A stretch of DNA of 64,000 bases from Streptomyces sp. NBC_00683 (lineage in GTDB: Bacteria; Actinomycetota; Actinomycetes; Streptomycetales; Streptomycetaceae): the NCBI RefSeq assembly GCF_036226745.1, contig NZ_CP109013.1, forward strand, positions 1,178,001 to 1,242,000, read 5' to 3'. Positions within the stretch are counted from its first letter, which is position 1. Each line of letters starts with the position of its first letter. Positions 45,832 through 54,367 of the stretch are shown here, piece by piece. The notes below the pieces were generated by a model that saw nothing but the letters and a program-made list of their open reading frames with translations, did no database searches and had not been told where the DNA came from. The position numbers were made by a program, and so were the translations under genes.

Positions 45832-47117
45832 GCCTCGGGGGTCCCCTCGCTGGTCGGGCGGTGGTCGTGGGCTGCGGCGTGGCTGCCGCGGAGGAAGGCG
45901 TCGAGTGGGGCGGCGGCCTCGCGCGGGCTGCGGCGTGCGGTCGTCCGGGCGGGATCCGCGGGCGTCGGGGCCGGAGTTGCCGCCCGGGCGGCGGGCTGCC
46001 TGGTCCGTTTGGGCAGGCCGCCGGCCGTGGTCGCCCTCGGGGGCGCCGCCACCGTCGGCTCACCGGCCTGCCGGGGCACGGCGGGCGCCGGGACGGGCCG
46101 GGCCGGTGCGGGCCTCGATGCGGGCGGGGCATCGGTGAGCAGCACGGACGGGATGTTGACGACGGCCCGTACCCCGCCGAAGGCCGACGCGGAGTCCACG
46201 GACACCGCGAAGCCGTAGCGCCGCGCCAGGGAGCCGCAGGCGGCCAGGCCGAAACGCGGCGGGCTGCCGAGACCCGAGAGGCCGAGCGCGTCGTCGTGCA
46301 GCAGACGGGCCGCCTTCTCGCGCTCGGCTGCGTTCAGTCCGACACCGGCGTCCTCGATCACGACGGCGACTCCGCCGTGCGTGAGCTGGACGTGGACCTG
46401 GACGGGGGTGCTCGGGTTCGACGAACGCGTCGCGTTCTCCAGCAGTTCGGCAAGCGTCACGACGAGCGCCTCGACGGCTCTGCCCGCTACCGCCCGGGAG
46501 TCCTCGATCCGCACGATGTGCACACGCCGGTAGTCCAGGATCCGGCCGACCGCTCCGCGTACCACGTCGTGCAGCGGCGTCGCGTTGTGCTGGCGTCCCG
46601 GCCAGGCCTTGCAGATCACGGCCATGCCCACGGCGCGGCGCAGGATCTGGGCGTTGGTGTGGTCGATGTCCATCAGATCCTGGAGGAACTCCGGCGCGTC
46701 GTGGCGCTGGTTCATCTCGGTGATCTTCATCTGCTGGTTGTTGGCCAGCCCCTGGAGCTTGCGGGCCACCGCCAGCAGGAGTCCCTGGGAGGACTGTTCG
46801 GCGTCGGCCGCCACGTCCCGGTAGACGGCGAGCACTCCGTCGTGGGCGCGGGCGAACGGCGAACCGGCGAGTTCGGGGTGCAGCGGCCCGGGTATCTCAC
46901 CCGGCCTGCCCTGCGACAGAACGTCCTTCAGTGCGGGCAGCCGCCGTTCGAGCAGATGCCGGGTCTCTTCCTCCTGGGCACGCAGGGTGCGTTCGAGGAA
47001 GGCGATGCGTTCGGCGCGAAGGGCGGCGGAGTTGCGGTAACGCAGCGCCAGGATCCCGGTGGCCATCATGGCCGCGGCCAGAAGCCAGGCGGTCACGGCA
47101 GGCAGAGACAGTGTCAT
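45828..47117 (-). CDS. cvnA: Conservon sensor histidine kinase-like ATPase CvnA
   Basis: 429 aa. One N-terminal membrane helix (AVTAWLLAAAMMATGILALR) is followed by a coiled coil and a HATPase_c domain with N-box ELLENATRSSNP, G1 VVIEDAGVGLN and G2 GLSGLGSPPRFGLAA. It has no extracytoplasmic sensor and no clear DHp His, so it is an ATP-binding scaffold rather than a normal kinase. The last 110 residues are a disordered Pro/Ala/Arg tail. GAGGAACTG precedes ATG 47117. First gene of cvnABCD-P450-P450. Confidence 0.92.
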   Translation of the reverse strand: MTLSLPAVTAWLLAAAMMATGILALRYRNSAALRAERIAFLERTLRAQEEETRHLLERRLPALKDVLSQGRPGEIPGPLHPELAGSPFARAHDGVLAVYRDVAADAEQSSQGLLLAVARKLQGLANNQQMKITEMNQRHDAPEFLQDLMDIDHTNAQILRRAVGMAVICKAWPGRQHNATPLHDVVRGAVGRILDYRRVHIVRIEDSRAVAGRAVEALVVTLAELLENATRSSNPSTPVQVHVQLTHGGVAVVIEDAGVGLNAAEREKAARLLHDDALGLSGLGSPPRFGLAACGSLARRYGFAVSVDSASAFGGVRAVVNIPSVLLTDAPPASRPAPARPVPAPAVPRQAGEPTVAAPPRATTAGGLPKRTRQPAARAATPAPTPADPARTTARRSPREAAAPLDAFLRGSHAAAHDHRPTSEGTPEA

Positions 47118-47669
47118 CAGTTCCTCGGGCGGAGGCGGGCGGATGGGGTAAGTGGCCGTCTCCCGCGCCCTGCGCGATGGCGAATGCTGCGGCGCTGCAG
47201 GGCAGTTCTCGGGCGTCGGCACCAACGGCGCAGGGGCCGGGGAGAGATCCCGCCGGGTCGTTCCGGCGATGCCCGTTCGGGGGCAGGCGGAATACCTCGG
47301 GGCGGGCCATCACGGCATCTTCCTGGGCGGCGTGTCCAACGGGCGGTCATGCGACGCAGGGTCGCCAGCCACTCGGAGCAACGCCTCCGGAACGCTTCGT
47401 GACTACGTCCAAGGATGCTCACCCCACGGCGTCGACCGCAACACGACTGAGCAAAAACATCAAAGGAACGATCACAGTAGGGGTTCAACTCGCCACACTG
47501 CGCCACATGTCGGACGGGGCAATGCGTCGCCCCTTCGCGTACACCCGAAGCCGCCCGCCGGTGAACGGTGCCGCGGGCTCGCCCATCGGACACGACACCG
47601 GCGAGAAGTGACCACGGCCACCCTGTGGGTTTCATACGATTCTCACCCGGTGCGCCTACGGTGCTCCTC
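47118..47669. other. 552-bp intergenic region upstream of the conservon
   Basis: No convincing gene: frames here lack codon bias and domain signals. A leftward promoter candidate is TTGAAC (minus 47488-47483), 18 nt, TTTGAT (minus 47464-47459), in an AT-richer patch. Its use would give cvnA a leader of about 340 nt. TACGGT at 47657-47662 is a rightward -10 candidate for the DUF2510 gene. Confidence 0.45.
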
Positions 47670-48569
47670 GTGACCCAGACGACCCCGCCCGGCTGGCATC
47701 CAGACCCCGGGTACTCAGGAATCGGCCCCCGCCAGGAACGCTGGTGGGACGGAAGCCGGTGGACCGACCAGCTCCGCATACCGCCCGCGGCCGTCCGGCG
47801 CCGTCGGATACGCATCGGCGCCGGCATCGCCGCCGGTGTCGTCGTGCTCGCTGCCGTCGGTGGCGGCGCCTACCTGCTGGGGGACGACTCCGGCGACCGG
47901 GCCGGAACCTCCGCCGCGTCCCCCGCGCCCGCACCTTCGGGCGACCCGGACCGCCCGGGCGCACCCGGTGGCGGCGAGGACGGCGAGGACGGCGGCAGCG
48001 GGCAGAACCCCCGCGAGCAGGTCCCGACCGAGGAGGGCTACGCGACCGACCTGGCCAGCGGAATCAGCATCCCCGTACCCGACGGATGGACCGGCCAGTC
48101 CGGTCCGGTCGGTGCCGGCGTGACCACCGGGGAGTACACCTGCCCCGGCGACGAGAGCCAGAAGTGCGTGCGCGGCGGTGTGTTCTCCGCCCCCGCACAG
48201 GCCCTGAAGAACGCGGCGACGACGGCGAAGGCCGCAGCGGAGAAGGACATCACGGCCAACTCCGAGGAGTCGTACGGCGAGGAGATCTACGGCGGGATCA
48301 CCTCTCACCAGCAGCTCAAGTCCGAGGCGGTCACGGTGGCCGGCCAGAAGGGCTACCTGGTGCGCTGGAAGGTGGTGACGAAGAACGGCGACGACGGGTA
48401 CGTGCAGTCGCTCGCGTTCCCCTCCCCCAACATCAAGGACATGATCGTCCTGGTCCGCTCCGGATTCGACGTCAACGCCAAGGCGCCGAAGGTCTCCGTC
48501 ATGGACGACATCACCAAGGGCATCAAGGCCGCGACGGGAACGGGTTCCGGCTCCGGTCAGACAGCCTGA
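47670..48569 (+). CDS. DUF2510 domain-containing membrane-anchored protein
   Basis: 299 aa. A DUF2510 module opens the chain (PPGWHPDPGYSGIGPRQERW, then DGSRWTDQ). One helix IGAGIAAGVVVLAAVGGGAY at residue about 50 follows, then a Pro/Gly/Asp linker. The extracytoplasmic domain (residues about 125-290) includes GISIPVPDGWTG and two cysteines (TCPGDESQKC) that could form a disulfide. Function unknown. GTG 47670 lies 8 nt after TACGGT with no Shine-Dalgarno, so the message may be leaderless. Confidence 0.8.
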   Translation: MTQTTPPGWHPDPGYSGIGPRQERWWDGSRWTDQLRIPPAAVRRRRIRIGAGIAAGVVVLAAVGGGAYLLGDDSGDRAGTSAASPAPAPSGDPDRPGAPGGGEDGEDGGSGQNPREQVPTEEGYATDLASGISIPVPDGWTGQSGPVGAGVTTGEYTCPGDESQKCVRGGVFSAPAQALKNAATTAKAAAEKDITANSEESYGEEIYGGITSHQQLKSEAVTVAGQKGYLVRWKVVTKNGDDGYVQSLAFPSPNIKDMIVLVRSGFDVNAKAPKVSVMDDITKGIKAATGTGSGSGQTA

Positions 48570-48584
48570 GAAGGCCCCCCGACA

Positions 48585-48626
48585 GCGCAGAGGCCGTACC
48601 GGATCCTTCCGGTACGGCCTCTGCGC
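48585..48626. terminator. Strong bidirectional terminator
   Basis: Perfect 19-bp stem, GCGCAGAGGCCGTACCGGA (48585-48603) with 48608-48626, TCCT loop, between convergent stops at 48569 and 48708. The CCGTACCGGA core recurs in the terminator below the tRNA at 56488. Confidence 0.88.
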
Positions 48627-48707
48627 TGCGCTACGACTTCGAAGAGTGGAGACGCCGTTCGCCGTTCGCCTCTCGACCGGAGGCACCACCGGCGCCGACG
48701 CCCCGGT

Positions 48708-49712
48708 TCATCGCATCCACCAGATGAGCGCGCCGCCGAGGAGAAGGGCGAGGCAGATGCCGAGGTTGGTGCGCCGGTAGGCGAGGAAGATCGCGACGAA
48801 CTCACGGATCATCGCGCTGGGCCAGAAGTACGAGGCTGTCGCAGAGCCCACCACATGGCCCCTCACCCCGACCTGCCGTGATGTCATCGCCGCGCGGAAC
48901 ACGTGGTAATTGTTCGTGACGATCACGCAGCGGTAGTCCGGATTCGCCTTCTCCATAATCGATTTGCTGAACCTGAGGTTCTCCTCGGTCGATGCCGAGC
49001 GGTCCTCACGCTCGACCAGCTCGGCCGGAAACCCGCGCTCCACGAGGTAGTCGGCCATCGCGTGCGCCTCCGGCAGGTCCTCGTCCGGCCCCTGACCGCC
49101 GGAGGTGAGGAGCACCGGCTGCCTCCCTCGCACCGAGAGCCTGGCGTGGACGGCACGGGCCCGTTCGAGACGGCTGGCCAGCAGCGGGGGCACCGAGGAA
49201 CCGCCCACGAGTCCCGAGCCGAGGACCACCACGTAGTCGGCCCTTCGGCGAATGTGCAGACGCCCGTAGAGGAACGCGTAAGAGATGAAGCAGAGGAAGA
49301 GGAACCCGACGTATCCCGCCAGGGCGACAGCTGTTCCCGCCACGACCAGCAACGTGTGGGTGTGGAGGACCCACGCGGCAACCAGCAGCGCAAGCAGCCC
49401 CACCAACGCGACGCCTCCCAGCAGTGACAGAAGGTTTGCCGGGCTTCGCCCCTCTTTGCGGATCATGGTCACACCGTTGGAAACCAGAAATCCGGCGAGG
49501 ACGACGATGCCCAGCGTCGCGAGAACGAGGAGCCCGACGACGACCGATCTGCCCAACTGCTCGTCTTCGCGGATGAGTTCGACCAGCCAGGCGGCCAGCG
49601 CGAACACGGCTGCGAGGCCCAGGAACACGGCGTTGCTGAACCGGCGGCGGTCGCGCAGCACTCCGACGCAGAAGGCAAGGAAGAACAGGACCGCGGGAGC
49701 GTAGACCACCAT
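48708..49712 (-). CDS. YdcF family (DUF218) membrane protein
   Basis: 334 aa. Five N-terminal helices (AVLFFLAFCVGVLRDRRR, VGLLALLVAAWVLHTHTLLV) precede a DUF218 domain: DYVVVLGSGLVGGSSVPPLL, LLTSGGQGPDEDLPEAHAMA, DRSASTEENLRFSKSIME and CVIVTNNYHVFRAAMTSRQV. This is the ElyC/SanA-like envelope group. A C-terminal helix follows. Likely envelope-related. TACCAT (minus 49724-49719) is 7 nt before ATG 49712, another leaderless candidate. Confidence 0.88.
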   Translation of the reverse strand: MVVYAPAVLFFLAFCVGVLRDRRRFSNAVFLGLAAVFALAAWLVELIREDEQLGRSVVVGLLVLATLGIVVLAGFLVSNGVTMIRKEGRSPANLLSLLGGVALVGLLALLVAAWVLHTHTLLVVAGTAVALAGYVGFLFLCFISYAFLYGRLHIRRRADYVVVLGSGLVGGSSVPPLLASRLERARAVHARLSVRGRQPVLLTSGGQGPDEDLPEAHAMADYLVERGFPAELVEREDRSASTEENLRFSKSIMEKANPDYRCVIVTNNYHVFRAAMTSRQVGVRGHVVGSATASYFWPSAMIREFVAIFLAYRRTNLGICLALLLGGALIWWMR

Positions 49713-49817
49713 GCGCACATGGTAGGTGGGTGCGAAGGCGTCACCGGGCCGGCAGTGCGGCAAAAGCGCTGATCCGCGCGGGTGATCACGGTAGGGGTCG
49801 ACCGGGCCCGGCACTGC

Positions 49818-49849
49818 GGGGCCGGCGGATGGACATCTCCGCCGGCCCC
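49818..49849. terminator. Hairpin downstream of the DUF6131 gene
   Basis: GGGGCCGGCGGA (49818-49829) pairs with TCCGCCGGCCCC (49838-49849) around an 8-nt loop, 21 bp past the stop of the minus-strand small gene. Confidence 0.75.
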
Positions 49850-49870
49850 GTCGCTCGCAGCGGGTGGGCT

Positions 49871-50026
49871 CTAGAAGTAGTGCTTGCGCCCGCCGACGCT
49901 GCGTCCGCTCGCGCCCAGAATCCACAGGACCGCACCGACCACCACGAGGACGCCACCGACCGTCGTCAGCAACGAGACACCGACCAGCATGCCGATAAGG
50001 AGCAATATAGCGCCAAGTACAATCAT
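49871..50026 (-). CDS. DUF6131 small membrane protein
   Basis: 51 aa. It begins MIVLGAILLLIGMLVGVSLL, has a second helix VGGVLVVVGAVLWILGASG, and ends GRSVGGRKHYF. Two helices, a short turn and the RxxGGRxHYF end are typical of DUF6131 proteins, which are widespread in actinobacteria and of unknown role. A GGAATCG stretch lies before ATG 50026, and a terminator follows the stop. Confidence 0.82.
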   Translation of the reverse strand: MIVLGAILLLIGMLVGVSLLTTVGGVLVVVGAVLWILGASGRSVGGRKHYF

Positions 50027-50295
50027 TTCGATTCCGATCTTCACGTCTGCTTCGGTACGTACGGGCTCTGTACTCGACAGGCCCGCAGCACCCTGTTCCT
50101 GTCAGCCGCGCAACCGGTGCCAGGTGGAATCCTGGCCGTCGCGGGATCGGCGGCGGCAGGACGTTTGTCGTGCTCCACCCGTGTGCCCTGCTCCCGGCCG
50201 CCCATGCACGCACAGTTCGCGGGCCCTGCGTGGCACCGTCCCGGGCTTCATTCCGGGGTGGGCCGGTGTGCCGGCACGGGGCTACTGTTCCGGGC

Positions 50296-50652
50296 ATGAG
50301 CGACATTGATCCCCTGCTGAAGAGGCTGACCGACCGAGTGGAGAGGGAGGGGCTCTCCCTGCCGATCACTCTCGTCGTCAACGGCACCACCATTACCGGA
50401 GAGGTGGTGCCGCACGCCGTCTGGGCCGATCACATCGCCGAGCAGCTCGCCGAGTCCGGGAGCCGCGCGAGTGTCTTCTCCACCGACTTCGCGTGGGAGA
50501 AGAAACAACCCGAGCGGTTCGGCGACTACGTCCATCTGAACGGCGGCAAGGTCGTCAGCGCAGGATCAGTCTTCCCCGAGCACGGCGGGCTGTTCCGCAT
50601 AGGACTCGCAGGGGTGAACGGCTGGTTCCTGGGCGAGGTCCAGGTCCACTGA
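50296..50652 (+). CDS. Conserved hypothetical protein, possibly GvpU-like
   Basis: 118 aa, soluble alpha/beta. LPITLVVNGTTITGEVVPHA opens a beta-rich domain, and GLFRIGLAGVNGWFLGEVQV closes it. The pattern resembles the gas-vesicle accessory GvpU group, but no gvp genes are nearby, so function is unknown. TACTGT (50283-50288) lies 7 nt before ATG 50296, with no Shine-Dalgarno: leaderless candidate. Converges on the MarR gene. Confidence 0.7.
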   Translation: MSDIDPLLKRLTDRVEREGLSLPITLVVNGTTITGEVVPHAVWADHIAEQLAESGSRASVFSTDFAWEKKQPERFGDYVHLNGGKVVSAGSVFPEHGGLFRIGLAGVNGWFLGEVQVH

Positions 50653-50683
50653 CAGCGCGAGCAGTTCGGCGGCCGTCTCTGCT

Positions 50684-51172
50684 CTAGCGCTGAGGCAGCT
50701 CGGCCGAGAGCGGGCCCACCTCGGCCACGGCTTCGCAGAACGCGGCCAGCCCCGTGGCCAGGGCGTCGCGCGTGTCCGGTGTCATGCGGCTCATCGTCAG
50801 GCGCAGGGCCCGCTCGCGGCGGCGCCGGATCTCGCGCAAGTGCGCGGTGCCGGCGTCGGTGAGCTGCAGCTGTGTCTCACGGCGGTCTTCGGGGCGAGGG
50901 GTCCGGCGCAGGAACCCGGCGGCCTGCAGCCGGTCACAGAGACGGGTGGTCGAGGGGGCGCCCACGTCGAGATGCCGCCGGAGCGTGCTCAGGTTGATCC
51001 CGGGCTCACGCTCGATGATGTACATCACTCGGATCTGCGCGGTGGACACGGGTGCCGTGCTCAGGATGTCGCGGCCCTGCTCCCAGGCGTTCTCCAGGAG
51101 TTCCAGCACGTGGCTGACCTCAGGCACGTCCATGGGCGCCTGTGACTGGAGGCGAACGGGGTCCTCGCGCAT
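50684..51172 (-). CDS. MarR family transcriptional regulator
   Basis: 162 aa. Winged helix with INLSTLRRHLDVGAPSTTRL and wing RRTPRPEDRRETQLQLTDAG, then dimerisation helices (LREIRRRRERALRLTMSRMT). ATG 51172 has GGGAG 6 nt upstream. It is divergent from the PP2C gene at 51270 across 97 bp, so it may control that phosphatase and itself. Ligand unknown. Confidence 0.9.
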   Translation of the reverse strand: MREDPVRLQSQAPMDVPEVSHVLELLENAWEQGRDILSTAPVSTAQIRVMYIIEREPGINLSTLRRHLDVGAPSTTRLCDRLQAAGFLRRTPRPEDRRETQLQLTDAGTAHLREIRRRRERALRLTMSRMTPDTRDALATGLAAFCEAVAEVGPLSAELPQR

Positions 51173-51269
51173 GTGACACTCCCGGTGGAGCACGGTGTGC
51201 TCGTTGCGGCTGGTCGTTGTGGGCAGTCGCACGGTGAAGACTAGGTCAAGGAAAGCAGGTCCGGAACCG

Positions 51270-52448
51270 GTGGAGAGACCCTGGGCGGTCGAGCGCGTGC
51301 TGCGTGAAGCCGCGCCGCACGAGATTTTCGACGCACTCCGTGCCCTGATCGAACGCCGGCACCGTGCGGTGTCGGTGGAACTCCTGATGGCCGACTACGC
51401 CATGACCGAGCTGCAGTTGGTACGGGTTCTGCCTCACACCGCTCCCCCGATCCCCCTGCTCGGCACAGCTGCGGGCCGCGCTTTCACGACCCAGGAGCCT
51501 CACCGTGCCGCTGGCCCCGCGTCCACGGTAACGGTCTTTGTGCCCGTCAGTGTCCGCGGTGACCGGCTCGGGGTGCTGAGCGTCTGCCTGCCGGCCGATG
51601 ACGACCGCATCGGCGATGACGTACAGCAGGAGCTGCAGGAGAGCGCCGACGCCCTCGCACACGAGATCGTGGTGGCGGAGCGCGACACGGATCTCTTCCT
51701 CCAGGCCCGCCGGACCGAGCGCCTGACCCTCGCCGCGGAGATGCAGTGGCAATTGCTCCCGGGACGCTCGTGCTCCCGGCCGGAGTACAGCATCGGCGCC
51801 CAGCTCGAGCCTGCCTACGCCATCTTCGGCGACAGCTTCGACTGGTCGGCCTCCGCCGACGACCTCGTCCTCACCGTCAGCAACGGCATGGGCGAAGGAA
51901 TCGACGCCGCCCTGCTCACCAATCTCGCGGTCAATGCGCTGCGCAACGCCCGACGGGCCGGCCTGGACCTGGCCGGCCAGGCCCTTCTCGCCGACCAGGC
52001 GGTCTACGGCCAGCACCAAGGACTCCAGTACCTCTCCACCCTGCTGCTCCGCTTCCACCTCCCGACCGGGAACGTGGAGATCATCGACGCCGGATCCCCC
52101 CGGATCTGGCGGCTTCGCGCAGGGGTGGTCGAGCCGGTCGAGTTGAACCCGCAGATCCCCCTGGGGATGTTCGAGGACTCCGTCTACACCCCTCAGCACT
52201 TCACCGTCGAGCCCGGCGACCGACTGCTGTTCATCAGCGACGGGGTCTACGACGCTCTGTCCCCCGCGGGTGAGAAATACAGCCTCAACGCCTTGGCGAG
52301 GGCGATCACCCGCACGCGTCGGCTGCCCGCTTCACAGGTGCCCCGGGCGATGTTGGAGGAGTTGCTCGGACACCGGGGGCCGGGTCCGGTCGCGGACGAT
52401 TCCCTTGTGGTGTGCCTGGACTGGCACGGTCGTCCGGAAGCTGTCTGA
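51270..52448 (+). CDS. GAF-PP2C (SpoIIE-type) phosphatase with altered metal site
   Basis: 392 aa from GTG 51270; GTG 51234 and 51195 are in-frame alternatives with no better ribosome site. Residues 1-150 are GAF-like (STVTVFVPVSVRGDRLGVLS). The PP2C domain keeps Asp188 (IFGDSFDW), FISDGVYDA and VADDSLVV, but the GD-x-x-G-x-G position reads VSNGMGEG with Asn205 replacing a metal-binding Asp. Activity may therefore be low, or it may act as a binding pseudophosphatase. It lies just before the B12/STAS operon. Confidence 0.8.
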   Translation: MERPWAVERVLREAAPHEIFDALRALIERRHRAVSVELLMADYAMTELQLVRVLPHTAPPIPLLGTAAGRAFTTQEPHRAAGPASTVTVFVPVSVRGDRLGVLSVCLPADDDRIGDDVQQELQESADALAHEIVVAERDTDLFLQARRTERLTLAAEMQWQLLPGRSCSRPEYSIGAQLEPAYAIFGDSFDWSASADDLVLTVSNGMGEGIDAALLTNLAVNALRNARRAGLDLAGQALLADQAVYGQHQGLQYLSTLLLRFHLPTGNVEIIDAGSPRIWRLRAGVVEPVELNPQIPLGMFEDSVYTPQHFTVEPGDRLLFISDGVYDALSPAGEKYSLNALARAITRTRRLPASQVPRAMLEELLGHRGPGPVADDSLVVCLDWHGRPEAV

Positions 52449-52583
52449 CGGATGCCGACCTGGGCTGCTTCCGCGTGAAGGACTACTGACACTCCCCCTG
52501 TGGTTCTCCTGTGAAGGTTCGGACACCGTGGCGTGAATTGCGTACGCAGCATGGCTCTTTCGGGCGATGCCGGGCGGGGGTTC

Positions 52584-52607
52584 GGTTGCCATGCGGGGGA
52601 GGCGTAC
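52584..52607 (+). promoter_or_regulatory. Possible sigma-B-family promoter of the B12 partner-switch operon
   Basis: GGTT (52584-52587), 14 nt, GCGTAC (52602-52607) is close to the general-stress pattern GNTT-N14/16-GGGTAC of Streptomyces. It is about 78 bp before ATG 52685. The match is short and speculative. Confidence 0.3.
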
Positions 52608-52684
52608 GAGATGGTTGCCGCAAGGTAATTGTTTTTTCGTCCAGTTGGAAGGTGGTGCGGCCCACCGTAGGCGGGCCCCCCTTC

Positions 52685-54367
52685 ATGGCTTCTACCGAGG
52701 GAAACTCCGTTACGAGAACTGAGCAGCGCACCGTGTCCGGAATCTGGGACCTGGCCCCCTACCCCGTGATCGTGGCCGACCAGGTCGGTGCCGTCGCCAT
52801 GGTGAATCCTGCCGCGGTCTGCCTCCTGGGCGACGTGCTGCCGGGGACGCGCATGGAGGAGGCCGTTCCGGACTGGCTGGCGCGGGCCCATCAGGAGACG
52901 TTGGTGCATGCCGGGCTCCCGACGCAGAGCTCTCAGGACGCAGCGGCTCTCCGCTCGGTTTCCGGGCGGATCTCGGCGCAGAGCTTCGAGGCGCATCCCA
53001 CCTGGGGCCAGGACGGGAACGTGGTGTGGTGGCTGGTCGACGACACCGACCGGCGGCTCGCCGAGGAAGCGCTCGCCGCGGAGCGGGAACGCACCATGTT
53101 CCTCGCGGAGGCGTCCAACGTGCTGCTGGCTTCGCTGAACACGGACCGGTGCATGCGCGCCACCGCTCGGCTCGCCTCGGAGTACCTGGCCGACGTCGCT
53201 GTGGTCGTCGCCCCCGCGTCCGGCCAGAAGCTGCCCGTGGCGCACGCCGCCCCGGGCCAGGACGTCACCCGCACCCTCGTCGCCGCGGACGCCGCGCAGG
53301 TCCCGGGTCTCAGCGAAGCGCTGCAGGGGTTTCCGCCCGTACCCTCCCGGTGGATCGATCCGGCGGCCCTGCCCGACTGGGTGCTTCCCGAGGACTTCAC
53401 CGGAACGATCGGGTCGGTCGTGGTCACTCCCCTGCCCGGCCACGGTGTGCCCGCCGGGGCCCTGATCCTGCTGCGCGGGACAGCGCAGAGCGGCTTCACG
53501 GAGAACGAGGAGGTCTTCGCCCGGCTCTTCGCCGCCCGGGCCGGCGCCGCCCTCTCGGCAGCCCGGCTCTATGCCGAGCAGAACGACATCACGCAGACCC
53601 TCATGCGGGACCTGCTGCCGCCGCGGCTCCACCGTGTGAACGGTGTCGAGTTCGCCGGCGCCTACCAGCCGGCCGGCGACAGGGAACGCGTGGGCGGGGA
53701 CTTCTACGACGTCCACCCCGGCAGCACCGACTCCGAAGCCTCCCTCGTCATTCTCGGCGACGTCTGCGGCAAAGGTCTGGACGCGGCCGTCCTGACCGGC
53801 AAGATCCGCAACACCATGCAGGCGCTCATGCCCATGGCGGAGGATCACGAACGGATGCTGCAGCTCCTCAACGGCGCACTCCTCAACTCCCACCACACGC
53901 GCTTCGCGACCATGGTCATGGCCTCGGTCCGGCGCACGAAGAACCAGGTCCGACTGCGTCTCACCTCGGCCGGCCATCCTGCCCCGCTGCTGGTGCGGAC
54001 CGACGGCAGCGTCGAGGAGATCCGGACCCGCGGCACCCTGGTCGGCGCCCTCCCGCACATCGAGGCGAAATCCGTCGAGGCGGTCCTCCTTCCCGGAGAG
54101 ACGTGCCTGCTCTACACCGACGGCATCACCGAGGCCAGGGGCGGACCGCTCGGCGACGAGATGTTCGGCGAGGAGCGCCTGAAGCGGGCGCTGTCGCAGT
54201 GCGCCGACATGCCCGGTGAGGCCGTCGTCGAGCACATCCAGATGCTGGCCGCGCAGTGGCTGCGCAGCGGCCGCCACGACGACATGGCGGTGGTGGCGAT
54301 CACCGCACCCCGTACCACCCACCTGAGCGCGGTGAACGGCCACACACGGGGCAGGTACACCGCATGA
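52685..54367 (+). CDS. PAS-GAF-PP2C (SpoIIE-type) phosphatase of the B12 partner-switch operon
   Basis: 560 aa. The PAS-like N-terminus is at residues about 15-100 (WDLAPYPVIVADQVGAVAMV), GAF at about 130-290 ([40 protein letters not shown]), and PP2C at 310-545. Metal-site motifs GGDFYDVH, ILGDVCGKGLDAAVL, LLYTDGITEARGG and HDDMAVVAI are complete, so it should be active. ATG 52685 lacks a clear ribosome site; GTG 52733 is possible. It overlaps the B12 gene by ATGA and likely dephosphorylates the STAS protein. Confidence 0.88.
   Translation: MASTEGNSVTRTEQRTVSGIWDLAPYPVIVADQVGAVAMVNPAAVCLLGDVLPGTRMEEAVPDWLARAHQETLVHAGLPTQSSQDAAALRSVSGRISAQSFEAHPTWGQDGNVVWWLVDDTDRRLAEEALAAERERTMFLAEASNVLLASLNTDRCMRATARLASEYLADVAVVVAPASGQKLPVAHAAPGQDVTRTLVAADAAQVPGLSEALQGFPPVPSRWIDPAALPDWVLPEDFTGTIGSVVVTPLPGHGVPAGALILLRGTAQSGFTENEEVFARLFAARAGAALSAARLYAEQNDITQTLMRDLLPPRLHRVNGVEFAGAYQPAGDRERVGGDFYDVHPGSTDSEASLVILGDVCGKGLDAAVLTGKIRNTMQALMPMAEDHERMLQLLNGALLNSHHTRFATMVMASVRRTKNQVRLRLTSAGHPAPLLVRTDGSVEEIRTRGTLVGALPHIEAKSVEAVLLPGETCLLYTDGITEARGGPLGDEMFGEERLKRALSQCADMPGEAVVEHIQMLAAQWLRSGRHDDMAVVAITAPRTTHLSAVNGHTRGRYTA

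Noticed and set aside
47152..47673. Rightward open frame of about 170 codons upstream of the DUF2510 gene
   Set aside because: No domain, atypical composition and overlap with the cvnA leader; most likely a chance frame in GC-rich DNA.
50296..50652. Evidence for a gas vesicle cluster from the GvpU-like protein
   Set aside because: No gvpA, gvpF or other gvp gene is present in the window, and the similarity is weak.
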